7,384 nt of DNA from CAVQEK01 sp964596645 (GCA_964596645.1 CAZQVB010000072.1:1-7384); one strand, 5' to 3'. Numbered from the stretch's first letter, positions 1 to 7,015 are shown. Notes: generated from the sequence alone by a model not told the origin. Numbers and translations: made by a program.

Positions 1-1643
1 GCATAGCCCGCATCCACGAAATCGTGGTCTTTATCGAACAGGTAGTAGTTGATGTGGGCGGAAGGAGTTTTGTCTTTGTTAGTTGCGCCTATACCATTTT
101 CTATTGCCCTTTCACTTGTAAAGCCTTGATATATCCTTCGTGCACCCTCGGTGCCGCCTGGCGAGCCTCCGTAGGCCGCTGCGGCAAAGCCAAGAAAGTC
201 AAGTGGCGTTATCTGGTCGCTATATCCACTCCCTCCTTCAAAATAGACCCAGGCTTCCACGTCGATCACGTCACCGGCCAGCACGGGCATAGCGATGGCC
301 GGGCCGATGCGCCTGTCTTTGTTGAGCCGGGCGGCTTCGTTGCCACCGAGGGTTTGGTTGGCAGGCTCGGAGTCTTTTCGAGTGTCCAGATTGCGGAACT
401 GCCCCGATTCGATGGCGTCATTTTCCGTCTCCATAGTGGCCAGGTACACCTCCTGGTCGCCCTGGCGAAAGGTGAGGCGCACGTTGCCCAGGTGGTCTTT
501 GAGGTGGTACTCGTGGCGGTAGCGCTCGGTGCTGCCGTTGTACAGTTCGCGCACAATGCGCCCCTCTGCGGTCATCACTTCATTTACTTTGGCGCCGTCG
601 TGCAGAAAGGCGCCCATGTAGTTGGTGGTGGCCGACAGCACGTTATTTTCATACACCTGCTTGCGCAGCTTGGTGCCGGCAGCCGTGTAAGTATATTCCA
701 CGCGGTTGTTGTTGCGCATCTGCACCACTTTGGGCAGGTTCAGTTCATTGTACTCGATGTTGGTGATGCCTTTGTTGGTGTCGGTCTTCATGTTGCCGCT
801 GGCATCGTAGCTATACTCGTTGTTGGCGGTGTTGTTCCAGTTGCTGGGGTCATCGTGGAAGTCGGCTCCGATAAAGTCGGTGTTGTTGGTGTCTTCCACG
901 CGCATCAGTTGGTTGCCATTGTAGGCGTAGGTCAGGTTGTCGACGGCGCCAAAAGTGGTCGCGGTTCTTTGCCCGTTCCTGGTTACCTTCTGTATGTTGC
1001 CGTTTTTGTCATACGCGGTAATGTTCACATTGTACCGGCCAATATTCCTGGTGTATGCAGTGCTGTCTTTACCGGCATAGTCAGCCCTGGTCAGGCGGTT
1101 TACTTTGTCGTAGGTGTAGTTATAGGAATGGCCGAAGCCCTGCGTCACATTGCGCCACTGTATGTTGCCAATGTTGCCGTTGCTTTGCGCATTGCTGCCG
1201 TCCTGGTAGTATAGGCGCATGCCGAACAGGTCTTCCACATCGGAGAGGTCTTGGTCGTTGATCTTCGTCAGCCAGCCGCGTATGTTGTAGTCATAGTCTA
1301 CTTTTTGTAAGCTGCCCGTGAGGGAGGGGGCGGCGTGTAGTTCTTTTCGTATCAGGCTGTTAATTTCGTTATAGGTGTTTGTCGCAACGTCTACCTCTTC
1401 CGTCAGGCTCATGCGCAGATCTTTCAGTGTGCCATTGATGTGGTTGAAGGCCATGTCGCCGATCAGATCGGTACTGCTAGGGGTGGTGGAGGTATAGACG
1501 AGCCGGCTGTTGTGATAGAAGTACACTTTGCCCAGCTTACGCTCTACGCGCAGCTTATCGCCGGCCTTGTAAGCACCTACGGTGTGTTTTTGGCTATTTT
1601 TTTCAAACACTTTGAGCACGCCGCTGTGATCCATGTATAGGGC
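1..1643 (-). CDS. RHS repeat-associated core region (C-terminal fragment, cut by window edge)
   Basis: After the shift at 1644-1648 the minus-strand frame is open without a stop to position 1, about 547 codons. It resumes the lectin-like insert exactly where the upstream fragment left off (FALYMDHSGVLKVFE, then GDKLRVERKLGKVYFYHN, VYTSTTPSSTDLIGDM). It then gives RHS core signatures: DYDYNIRGWLTKIN near 1263-1301, YNYTYDKVNRLTRADY near 1076-1123, NEYSYDASGNMK near 785-820, VEYTYTAAGTKLRKQVY near 650-699 and YHLKDHLGNVRLTF near 468-509, the conserved RHS core motif. A further beta-rich segment follows (ATMETENDAIESG, then IGPAIAMPVLAGDVIDVEAW), as is often found after the core in Bacteroidota RHS proteins. 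In-frame ATGs at 1634 and 1670 could be called as starts, but both look internal. The C-terminus, where a toxin would be expected, is not in the window. Confidence 0.85.
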
Positions 1644-3372
1644 AAAAATTGATGGTATTGTAGTGTGCATTGGTGTTGGCGGCTGAGAGGCCAAACATTC
1701 GGGCGGTGTTGGTTTCAGATGCAGTAGCTTCTATGAATCCATACTGACCGGCGGGGATTTTGTCTGTGGTGGCCGCCCCGCCTGTACCCCAGCCCGTAGC
1801 AGCCGTCTTGGTCAGGACGGTACCGGAGAGTGATACGCCGGTGAGCTCAGTAAGCGATACTTCCCGGGCCAGTACTTCTTTCTGGGCCAGCAGGCGGTTG
1901 CCATGGTCGTAGCTGAACTGATCATCGAGCGCCAACTGCTTTTGTCCTGGCTCTGAGTACACTGCGCGGTTTTGCAGCACATTACCGGTAAAGTCGTAGG
2001 TGGTAGAGGTGCGCTGGAAACCGCCCAAATGCGTTTCGTTGATGGCCTGCACCGGTCGCAGGTATTGATCATAGTATATAATCGATTTCAGCCAAGTATT
2101 GGTGGTCAGGTTTTTCACCATACTGCCGGTGAGGTGTCCCTTCAGCGAGGTGTTGAAAGTGGTGCCCAGCCCGTTGTCAGGCACGTATTTGAAGGTGGCA
2201 ACGGCGGCAAAGGGGAAGGCATAATTGTCGTAATAAGAGATGGTGCGGCATTGGGCTTCCGTGGCATTGGTGGGGTAGGTGCGGTTCAGCGTGTACGCAA
2301 CGCCACCGGAGGCGGTATTTTCAAAGCGGTTGGTCTGATTGTGGACGTTCGACTCCAGATTGGTGGCATCCGCTATGGTGGTGATGCCAGTAATAATGGG
2401 CCGGTTCAATTGATCGTACTTGGTAAAATGCCATTCGTTTTTAGTCCGCTGGTTGCCATCCTGCACCAGCACCAGGCGATCCCACTTGTCATAGATCATG
2501 AGCACCGGTTTTGCTCCGGGCACCTGCTTGCTCACCATGCGCCGGCGGTAGTCGTATTTGTATACGAAGAGCCACTTATCGACAAAGGCTGCCGTTTTTG
2601 CTATGGCATAGTTTGTACCCATTTCATGTACCGCCTGTGGAGGGATCACTATGCGTAACTGATCAAAATCATCGTAGACGTAGTAGGTACATAGCCAGCC
2701 GGTATGCAGGGTTTGTGGCGTGGCAGCCTCCTGCACTTTTTTCAGCAATACCTGGTCGCGGCTGTTTTTATATTCGATCACCTTGTTGCCGTGCTCATCG
2801 GTGGTCACATTTTTAAACAGGCTATTGGCCGGGAAATAAAGTGCTGAAGTATTGACGACAGGATAGCCGTTGGCATCAAGCGACCAACGGATCACTTCAT
2901 TGGTAACATTGATTTCGTAGTTGAATTTTACGGTTTTACCTCCCGGTTGCCAGTGGGCTCCGGGAGCACCCTGTTCCTTAATGCGATTTAAGGGAGAGGC
3001 TTCGAAGACCGTTTTGGCGTATGCCAGATCGTGCGGTACATCGGCCTGGTTGGTATAAAAGGAAGTCTGCTCGGTAAATGGATCGGGCCGCATGGAGCCC
3101 GGCTTGCTGCTTGCGATCGAGTACGGCAGGTAAGCGAACTCCTGCCGGCCGTATTGGTCGTATTTTACCGGCTGCACGATGTCACTCTTTGCAAATGACC
3201 CTTTGACCACCACGGTTTGGACCCCGCGCCCCAAACCATCGAAATAGTTGAAGATGGTGGTTTTGTCATCAATCCCCAGGTTGTTGATGTCGGTTTCCGT
3301 CTTTTTGCCTGCCACGCGCAGCACCTCTTCTTTCACATAGTTTTCGCAATTGGTCAGGGCAATGACTTTCAC
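1603..3372 (-). CDS. DUF6443 / RHS YD-repeat protein (middle fragment)
   Basis: The reading frame is the same as the Ig-like fragment upstream. The only early start is a GTG at 3372, lying inside a domain with coding-like sequence before it, so it is probably not a true start. Residues 9-85 carry the DUF6443 pattern ENYVKEEVLRV, then NYFDGLGRGVQTV, IVQPVKYDQYGRQEFAYLPY. YD-type repeats follow at about 271-330, 377-386, 431-445 and 456-497 (for example YKYDYRRRMVSKQV, YYDQYLRPVQAI, FSYDHGNRLLAQKEV). From about residue 512 a glycine- and threonine-rich, lectin-like insert begins (TGVSLSGTVLTKTAATGWG). It breaks off at residue 576, where the frame shifts; the last 13 residues are out-of-frame read-through and have no family resemblance. 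In RHS proteins the YD repeats build a beta-cage shell that encloses a C-terminal cargo. Confidence 0.85.
   Translation of the reverse strand: MKVIALTNCENYVKEEVLRVAGKKTETDINNLGIDDKTTIFNYFDGLGRGVQTVVVKGSFAKSDIVQPVKYDQYGRQEFAYLPYSIASSKPGSMRPDPFTEQTSFYTNQADVPHDLAYAKTVFEASPLNRIKEQGAPGAHWQPGGKTVKFNYEINVTNEVIRWSLDANGYPVVNTSALYFPANSLFKNVTTDEHGNKVIEYKNSRDQVLLKKVQEAATPQTLHTGWLCTYYVYDDFDQLRIVIPPQAVHEMGTNYAIAKTAAFVDKWLFVYKYDYRRRMVSKQVPGAKPVLMIYDKWDRLVLVQDGNQRTKNEWHFTKYDQLNRPIITGITTIADATNLESNVHNQTNRFENTASGGVAYTLNRTYPTNATEAQCRTISYYDNYAFPFAAVATFKYVPDNGLGTTFNTSLKGHLTGSMVKNLTTNTWLKSIIYYDQYLRPVQAINETHLGGFQRTSTTYDFTGNVLQNRAVYSEPGQKQLALDDQFSYDHGNRLLAQKEVLAREVSLTELTGVSLSGTVLTKTAATGWGTGGAATTDKIPAGQYGFIEATASETNTARMFGLSAANTNAHYNTINFCPIHGSQRRAQSV
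1644..1648 (-). other. Frameshift site in an A5 (T5 on the coding strand) run
   Basis: With four instead of five bases in this run the coding strand reads NTINFALYMDHSGVLKV and continues open to the window edge. As given, the frame runs into 13 unrelated residues and stops at 1603-1605. A homopolymer is a usual place for a real slippage mutation or a sequencing indel. Confidence 0.85.
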
Positions 3373-3411
3373 TTCAGCGGCATCGCTGATGCAAAAATTA
3401 TTTTGTTTTGA

Positions 3412-3414
3412 TTA
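3412..3414 (-). other. In-frame TAA inside the eighth Ig-like domain
   Basis: The codons before it end LTFRV and the codons after it, in the same frame, read SKQNNFCISDAAEVKVIAL and run directly into the DUF6443 region. In the equivalent domain 4 the matching stretch is SYRV, then a Cys seven residues after the V, then a hydrophobic final strand; here a Cys sits eight positions after the V. One substitution (to CAA or AAA, for instance) would restore the frame. Confidence 0.85.
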
Positions 3415-5514
3415 TACCCTGAACGTGAGTTCCGTATCCAATTGGGAGATGTCGGGCTTATAGTCAGCGTTGGTATTACCACTAACCAAATTGTTGTTCT
3501 GGTCAAACCACTGATAGGTGGCATATGGGCTGGAAGCCACGAGGGTGACCTTACCGGCATTGCACTTGGTCACAAAGGGCTCGGCCAGTATCGGCTTTGC
3601 AGGTTTCGGATTTACGGTAACGGTGACTTTCTTCTTTGGGCTTTCGCAAGAAGCCAAATCACCCTCCGCCATGTAGGCGACATAATATTCTTTTTTCGCG
3701 TTAAGAATCCCTGTATTCAGTTGTGCCGACGTAGTAGACAATAGATTATTGTTGGCGTCGTACCAGCGATAACTGCCCGCCGATCCGCCACTTGCAGTCA
3801 GTGTGGTCGCAGCCCCGACACAAATGGTGGTGGTGCCAGTCACATTGGGGGCGGCGGGCCGCGTCACTTCCACCTCTACCTGCCGGTATGGGCTGTAGCA
3901 ATTTGAGGTGGTCCTGACGCGTGCGTAGTATTTAGTGGCATCACCATCGTAAAAATTGCTTAAGGTGAAAACACCCGTGGTGTTGCTGCCTACCTGATTG
4001 TAGTTGGTGCCGTCGTGGAGGTATAAATAATAGTTGGCCACATTGGAAGCACTGTTCATTTCAATGCTGAGTTGGTTGGCTGAGCAGGAAAAACCACTTC
4101 CAGACACATTGGGCGGGGTAGGTACGGTGGCACGAAAGTACGTCCTCGGCGAACTGCAACCAGCTACTGTTGCACTCACCCAGTAATCTTTGCTTGATGA
4201 AAGATTTACCGTATACGCTGCGGCCTCGGATGAATTGGCAGCAATGGTAGCCGTGTATGCCGCCGAGCCGCCGGTAGCTACTGTAAAATATGAGAGGCTG
4301 TAGCTTGTGGTTGGGGGGCCATTGCCAAAGTCATCATATTCCGCATAGATGGTCTGGTTGCCAGGACCACAGCTGAAGCCTTTCCAGACGTTCGGTGGTG
4401 GAACGGTAGTGAGGGTAATAGCCGCGGAGTTGGACAGTCCGCTTTCGCAACCGTTTATAATTCCTGAAACCCTGTACGACGATACACCTGATGCAGCGCG
4501 GGTATATGAAGCGGTTGTGGTTTGTGTTGCTGCGGTAGTTGATCCGTTGAGAAACCATTTGTACGCTGTATATGTATAGCCTGTTGAAGCGGTGAGTGTC
4601 ACATTTCCCGTACTGCAAGCGGTTTTGGCCGATACTACCGGTGGGGCGGGGTTATTGACCACTACATCGACTCTTCTTTTCGGGCTTTCGCACACCAGCA
4701 TATCTCCTTCTTGTATGTAAGAAACGTAAAATGTGGTATTGGCGGTAAGCGTTCCTGTGTGGAGTTGCGCACCTGTATTTCCGTTAATCATCTGATTGCT
4801 AGCATTGTACCATCGGTAATCACTTTCTGACGCTCCGCTGGCTGTTAGTGTCAAGCTTCCTGTACGGCAAATGGGCGTATTGCCACTGACATTCGGAGAT
4901 GATAAATCATGCATAATTTCGAAATAGACGCCTGAAAAGTTGCCTGTACATCCACTTTTAACCGGCTTTACATAATAATTATACTGATCAGAAACATTGA
5001 AGTCATTCAGTGTGAAGGTGCCACTGGTATTGGCTCCAATGTACGAATAGGAATTGTTGACATACTTATACAATTGAAAGGTGACGCCGGGCGTGGCGCT
5101 TCGCGCTTGAATGGTGGCCGTACCGGGTGCGCAGGATACCCCATCTGCTCCGGCACTTGGTTTGGTTCCCGGGGCTACCGATATTTCCAATTTGGCAGAT
5201 TCGCAATAGCTGGAAGAATTGAGAATGGTAACACCAAATATTGTAGTGGAGGTGACAGTAACATTATGCTGTGCATATCCACCATCGGAAGGGGTTTCAG
5301 AAAGGTATTGCCAGGAACCGGTGGTGGTTTTCTTGTACCAGCGAAAGGAAGTGGCCACGTCCTCATCATCATATACCCAAAGGGTGGCAGTGGTGCCGCA
5401 GCCTGCGTTGTATCCGGCTTCTACAAATTCGGTAGAACATTGCGCGTGAAGACAATCTGCGGCCAGGGTGAAAAAGATGAAGGCGAGAATGCAGCGATGT
5501 AAAAAATGAGCCAT
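3412..5514 (-). CDS. Secreted protein of tandem Ig-like domains (N-terminal fragment of the RHS gene)
   Basis: This 700-residue fragment opens with a Sec signal peptide: a basic start, a hydrophobic stretch at residues 8-19, and probable cleavage after LHA (residue 24, before QC). Eight domains of 80-95 residues follow, at roughly 26-117, 118-206, 207-290, 291-372, 373-466, 467-554, 555-638 and from 639. Most have a Cys near the start and another near the end (for example CESPK at 275 and 623), a YRWY or YQWF core strand and a TxYxV strand, as in CHU_C/SprB-type Ig-like modules of Bacteroidota surface proteins. Domains 1-4 and 5-8 look like two copies of one four-domain block. The ATG at 5514 is chosen because it precedes the signal peptide; no clear Shine-Dalgarno site is seen, as is common in this phylum. 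Domain 8 is cut by the stop codon. Expected role: extracellular stalk or adhesion region. The binding partner is unknown. Confidence 0.88.
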   Translation of the reverse strand: MAHFLHRCILAFIFFTLAADCLHAQCSTEFVEAGYNAGCGTTATLWVYDDEDVATSFRWYKKTTTGSWQYLSETPSDGGYAQHNVTVTSTTIFGVTILNSSSYCESAKLEISVAPGTKPSAGADGVSCAPGTATIQARSATPGVTFQLYKYVNNSYSYIGANTSGTFTLNDFNVSDQYNYYVKPVKSGCTGNFSGVYFEIMHDLSSPNVSGNTPICRTGSLTLTASGASESDYRWYNASNQMINGNTGAQLHTGTLTANTTFYVSYIQEGDMLVCESPKRRVDVVVNNPAPPVVSAKTACSTGNVTLTASTGYTYTAYKWFLNGSTTAATQTTTASYTRAASGVSSYRVSGIINGCESGLSNSAAITLTTVPPPNVWKGFSCGPGNQTIYAEYDDFGNGPPTTSYSLSYFTVATGGSAAYTATIAANSSEAAAYTVNLSSSKDYWVSATVAGCSSPRTYFRATVPTPPNVSGSGFSCSANQLSIEMNSASNVANYYLYLHDGTNYNQVGSNTTGVFTLSNFYDGDATKYYARVRTTSNCYSPYRQVEVEVTRPAAPNVTGTTTICVGAATTLTASGGSAGSYRWYDANNNLLSTTSAQLNTGILNAKKEYYVAYMAEGDLASCESPKKKVTVTVNPKPAKPILAEPFVTKCNAGKVTLVASSPYATYQWFDQNNNLVSGNTNADYKPDISQLDTELTFRV

Positions 5515-5861
5515 CGGGAGTGTAGGTTAGCACTCCATAAAGTTGATGAAAGAATATGTTATTATAAGCTGGTATCCATTGGCTTGATGGTTTTTGAAAG
5601 ACGTATTGTTATCCATTTATTCCAAAAAGGATAGAATATTAACACCTTCTGGCGGTGATTTTCAGGGAATTCCAAGGAGGGGCATAAGAAATTTCCCAAA
5701 ATGCCCATGCCGGTTGTTTAAAACCTATAATGAAATGGGTGGAAAGTTCATGTATGATTTCTCCCTAATATGAAGATATTCCAATTTGGTGAAGCGAAGA
5801 GCCGATGGTGGCTTTGCCGTTTCCGTCACGAGCATCAACTATGGGAATAATATCAACCAGG

Positions 5862-6090
5862 CCCCCTCTGGCGCAAGTGTTTTTCACTTGTGCCGCCGTT
5901 CCACTATATAACATCCCCATCGTAAAGCGAAATAATCTTGGTCGGACTTTCCATACTTGCATAATTTCGCGCGCTAAGAAAGTAACACTGCTCTGGTTCG
6001 TTGATCATAAACATTAGTTGTACTCATTTTCATTTGTACGCATTCAAGTTAGGTTGCCGCACAAGTGAAAAACACTCTCGCGAGTAGGGG
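5862..6090. repeat. Pair of 32-base inverted repeats (possible MITE or REP-type element)
   Basis: The arms lie at 5862-5893 and 6059-6090. The inner 18 bases are perfectly inverted: GCACAAGTGAAAAACACT on the plus strand at 6059-6076 and on the minus strand at 5876-5893. The next 14 bases match at 9 positions and both arms end outward in four or more C (left) or G (right), so about 27 of 32 positions agree. The left arm alone forms a 9-bp stem with one G-T pair (5871-5879 with 5885-5893) around a TTTTT loop. The right arm contains the palindrome CTCGCGAG at 6077-6084. The 165 bases between the arms carry no recognisable gene, and no clear target-site duplication is visible. It could be a small non-autonomous transposable element or two oppositely oriented copies of an interspersed repeat. 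Confidence 0.6.
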
Positions 6091-6149
6091 TTTTGTTTTG
6101 TATACAAATAGCGCAATGACATAGTCTGAAGTATGATGAAGCCATCCCT

Positions 6150-6485
6150 TTAAAAAACAAAAAAAGGCATCCGATTTGGGGACGGGCCGGGGTAGGCAGC
6201 GAGTGTGAGAAACGCCTCTTCGGTCATCAAAACGCTGTCACCAAAGCTTCCTAAAGGGCGGCCTACGGCGCTTTTTCCTCGGAACGATTTGTCAGAAGGG
6301 CCATTTAGGAGTAGTTCTCGAAAGGTCGAGAAAAAATAATCTACTCCTTCTTCAAATTCGGCCTTTACACGCTGTATGGGGCGCTTTTGTGATTTTTGGA
6401 GAAAATCGTCCTGAAACCGTTTTGAGCCTTTATGCCACTTCCGTCGTTTTTCGAAGAGTATCGATCTGGTATTTGGCTTGTAGGT
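6150..6485 (-). other. Open frame without a start, reading out of the 3' end of higA
   Basis: On the minus strand, in a frame different from higA, 111 codons are open from just after a TGA at 6486-6488 to a TAA at 6150-6152. The part beyond higA has protein-like composition: FLQKSQKRPIQRVKAEFEEG, then DYFFSTFRELLLNGPSDKSF, GKSAVGRPLGSFGDSVLMTE and LAAYPGPSPNRMPFF. The only ATGs are near the end (6225-6227, giving 25 codons), so it is unlikely to be a normally translated gene. It may be a fragment of a lost gene or a repeat element that happens to be open. No family is recognised. Confidence 0.4.
6307..6348. repeat. Nested perfect hairpin
   Basis: An outer 8-bp stem AGGAGTAG/CTACTCCT (6307-6314 with 6341-6348) encloses an inner 7-bp stem TTCTCGA/TCGAGAA (6315-6321 with 6326-6332) with a 4-base loop. 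The two stems abut on the left and are separated on the right by AAAATAAT. Neither strand has a T-tract directly after the stem, so it is not a typical intrinsic terminator, although it lies about 80 bases past the end of higA. It could be a transcript-end structure or part of a repeat. Confidence 0.6.
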
Positions 6486-6714
6486 TCATCCACAACAGCG
6501 CCGAAATATCCAATGCTTTTTCCAGGCGCAAAGCAAGATCAGCGGTAATATTGCGGCGAGCGTGTATCAGATCGGAAAGCAGACTGGGCGACACCTGCAT
6601 GGCACTCGCCAGGCTGGCTTGCCTCATACTCCGGGCTTCCAATTCATCGGCAATGAGCACCCCAGGGTGCGTAGGCATACCGGCTGTCATATCGTTGGCG
6701 TATCGCTTATTCAT
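6430..6714 (-). CDS. higA: HigA-family antitoxin, XRE-type HTH
   Basis: This 94-residue protein matches HigA antitoxins in length and pattern. It has the N-terminal THPGVLIADELEARSM (15-30), which corresponds to the family's HPGEIL-EEL signature, a helix-turn-helix at about 31-57 (RQASLASAMQ, VSPSLLSDLIHARRNIT), and the C-terminal ITADLALRLEKALDISALLW followed by MNLQAKYQI (56-84), equivalent to the usual ALRL-LG-S--WLNLQ-YDL. HigA proteins bind and neutralise HigB and repress their own operon through the HTH. The ATG at 6714 overlaps the end of higB by 8 bases (ATGAATAA), pointing to translational coupling. No terminator is evident directly downstream; a nested hairpin lies at 6307-6348. Whether the pair is active is not known from sequence. 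Confidence 0.92.
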   Translation of the reverse strand: MNKRYANDMTAGMPTHPGVLIADELEARSMRQASLASAMQVSPSLLSDLIHARRNITADLALRLEKALDISALLWMNLQAKYQIDTLRKTTEVA

Positions 6715-7015
6715 AGTGTTTTGATATCTCGATGATTATAATTTCAATTTCCCGATCCTTATTAATCCGGAACAATAGCCGGTACTGAATGTTGATTCGC
6801 ACAGAGTACTGTCCTTTCCTATCTCCTTTGAGGGCTTCAAAGTTCAGCGAGCGAATGCTTCGCAATTCGGTGATGGAGCTGGCTGAAACGAGCAAATCTA
6901 CCTTTCTCTGGTATTGGCGCACTACATCCACCGAAAATTGCTGCTTTCCTCTCATATCCTTCGCACTGGCCTGATACAATATCTCCAGGCCGTCATTCTC
7001 AAAAGTTACCTTCAT
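6707..7015 (-). CDS. higB: HigB-family toxin (RelE/ParE superfamily mRNA interferase)
   Basis: This 102-residue protein has the size and pattern of HigB (plasmid maintenance killer, HigB-1 type) toxins. The conserved block is at 51-84: LRSIRSLNFEALKGDRKGQY, then SVRINIQYRLLFRI, with the basic residues R73 and R79 and N75 in the family's R-x-N-x-x-x-R arrangement. The C-terminal strand IIIIEISKHYE places H100-Y101 where the family has its terminal Tyr/His. HigB toxins cut mRNA on the ribosome. The toxin-first order with the antitoxin overlapping by 8 bases is the hallmark of higBA and differs from most type II pairs. The start is the ATG at 7015; no strong Shine-Dalgarno site is seen. The protein looks full length, with no obvious missing key residue. 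A ParE- or RelE-like alternative is less likely given the HigA partner. Confidence 0.92.
   Translation of the reverse strand: MKVTFENDGLEILYQASAKDMRGKQQFSVDVVRQYQRKVDLLVSASSITELRSIRSLNFEALKGDRKGQYSVRINIQYRLLFRINKDREIEIIIIEISKHYE

Larger units (their letters stand above)
1..5514 (-). pseudogene. Giant secreted Ig-like/DUF6443/RHS protein, interrupted twice, left end missing
   Basis: Read as a whole, the minus strand encodes one protein of about 1,840 codons in this window: signal peptide, eight Ig-like domains, DUF6443 region, YD repeats, an inserted lectin-like segment, the RHS core and a trailing beta-rich domain. This is a usual Bacteroidota RHS architecture. Two lesions break it. A TAA at 3412-3414 lies inside the eighth Ig-like domain, and the same frame continues after it with sequence that completes that domain. 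A one-base excess in the A5 run at 1644-1648 shifts the frame. Everything on both sides of the lesions aligns with the expected domain order, so I infer one ancestral gene, not three. RHS proteins of this kind are normally exported and often deliver a variable C-terminal toxin, which would lie off the left edge. Sequencing error at either lesion cannot be excluded, in which case the gene would be intact. Confidence 0.8.
5515..6429. other. Long intergenic stretch without a convincing gene
   Basis: About 915 bases separate the RHS gene from higA. Short open frames exist on both strands (for example 5765-5962 minus and 5805-6017 plus), but they overlap each other and show no domain pattern. Positions 5515-5760 are AT-rich upstream sequence of the RHS gene with no promoter I can assign confidently; a 6-bp inverted repeat GGGCAT/ATGCCC lies at 5680-5706. 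From 5862 onward there are inverted repeats, a nested hairpin and a start-less open frame, listed separately. Confidence 0.7.

Noticed and set aside
24..1214. Plus-strand open frame of 396 codons
   Set aside because: It lies entirely opposite the RHS core frame, which has clear family motifs; its valine- and glycine-rich composition is typical of an antisense shadow.
1972..2658. Plus-strand open frame of 228 codons
   Set aside because: It is antisense to the YD-repeat region of the RHS fragment and shows no domain pattern.
3369..3372. GTG at 3372 as the true start of a separate RHS gene
   Set aside because: It falls just before the DUF6443 opening, has no signal peptide, and is preceded in frame by sequence completing an Ig-like domain.
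5765..6017. Two overlapping small open frames, 65 codons minus and 70 codons plus
   Set aside because: They overlap on opposite strands across a repeat arm and show no recognisable motif; their openness is explained by the inverted repeat and chance.
5862..6090. CRISPR array
   Set aside because: There are only two copies, and they are inverted rather than direct and regularly spaced.
6130..6175. T-rich tract on the minus strand (T7-G-T6) as an intrinsic terminator
   Set aside because: No convincing GC-rich stem precedes the tract, so I did not call it.
6389..6724. Plus-strand open frame of 111 codons
   Set aside because: It is antisense to higA, which is well supported on the minus strand.
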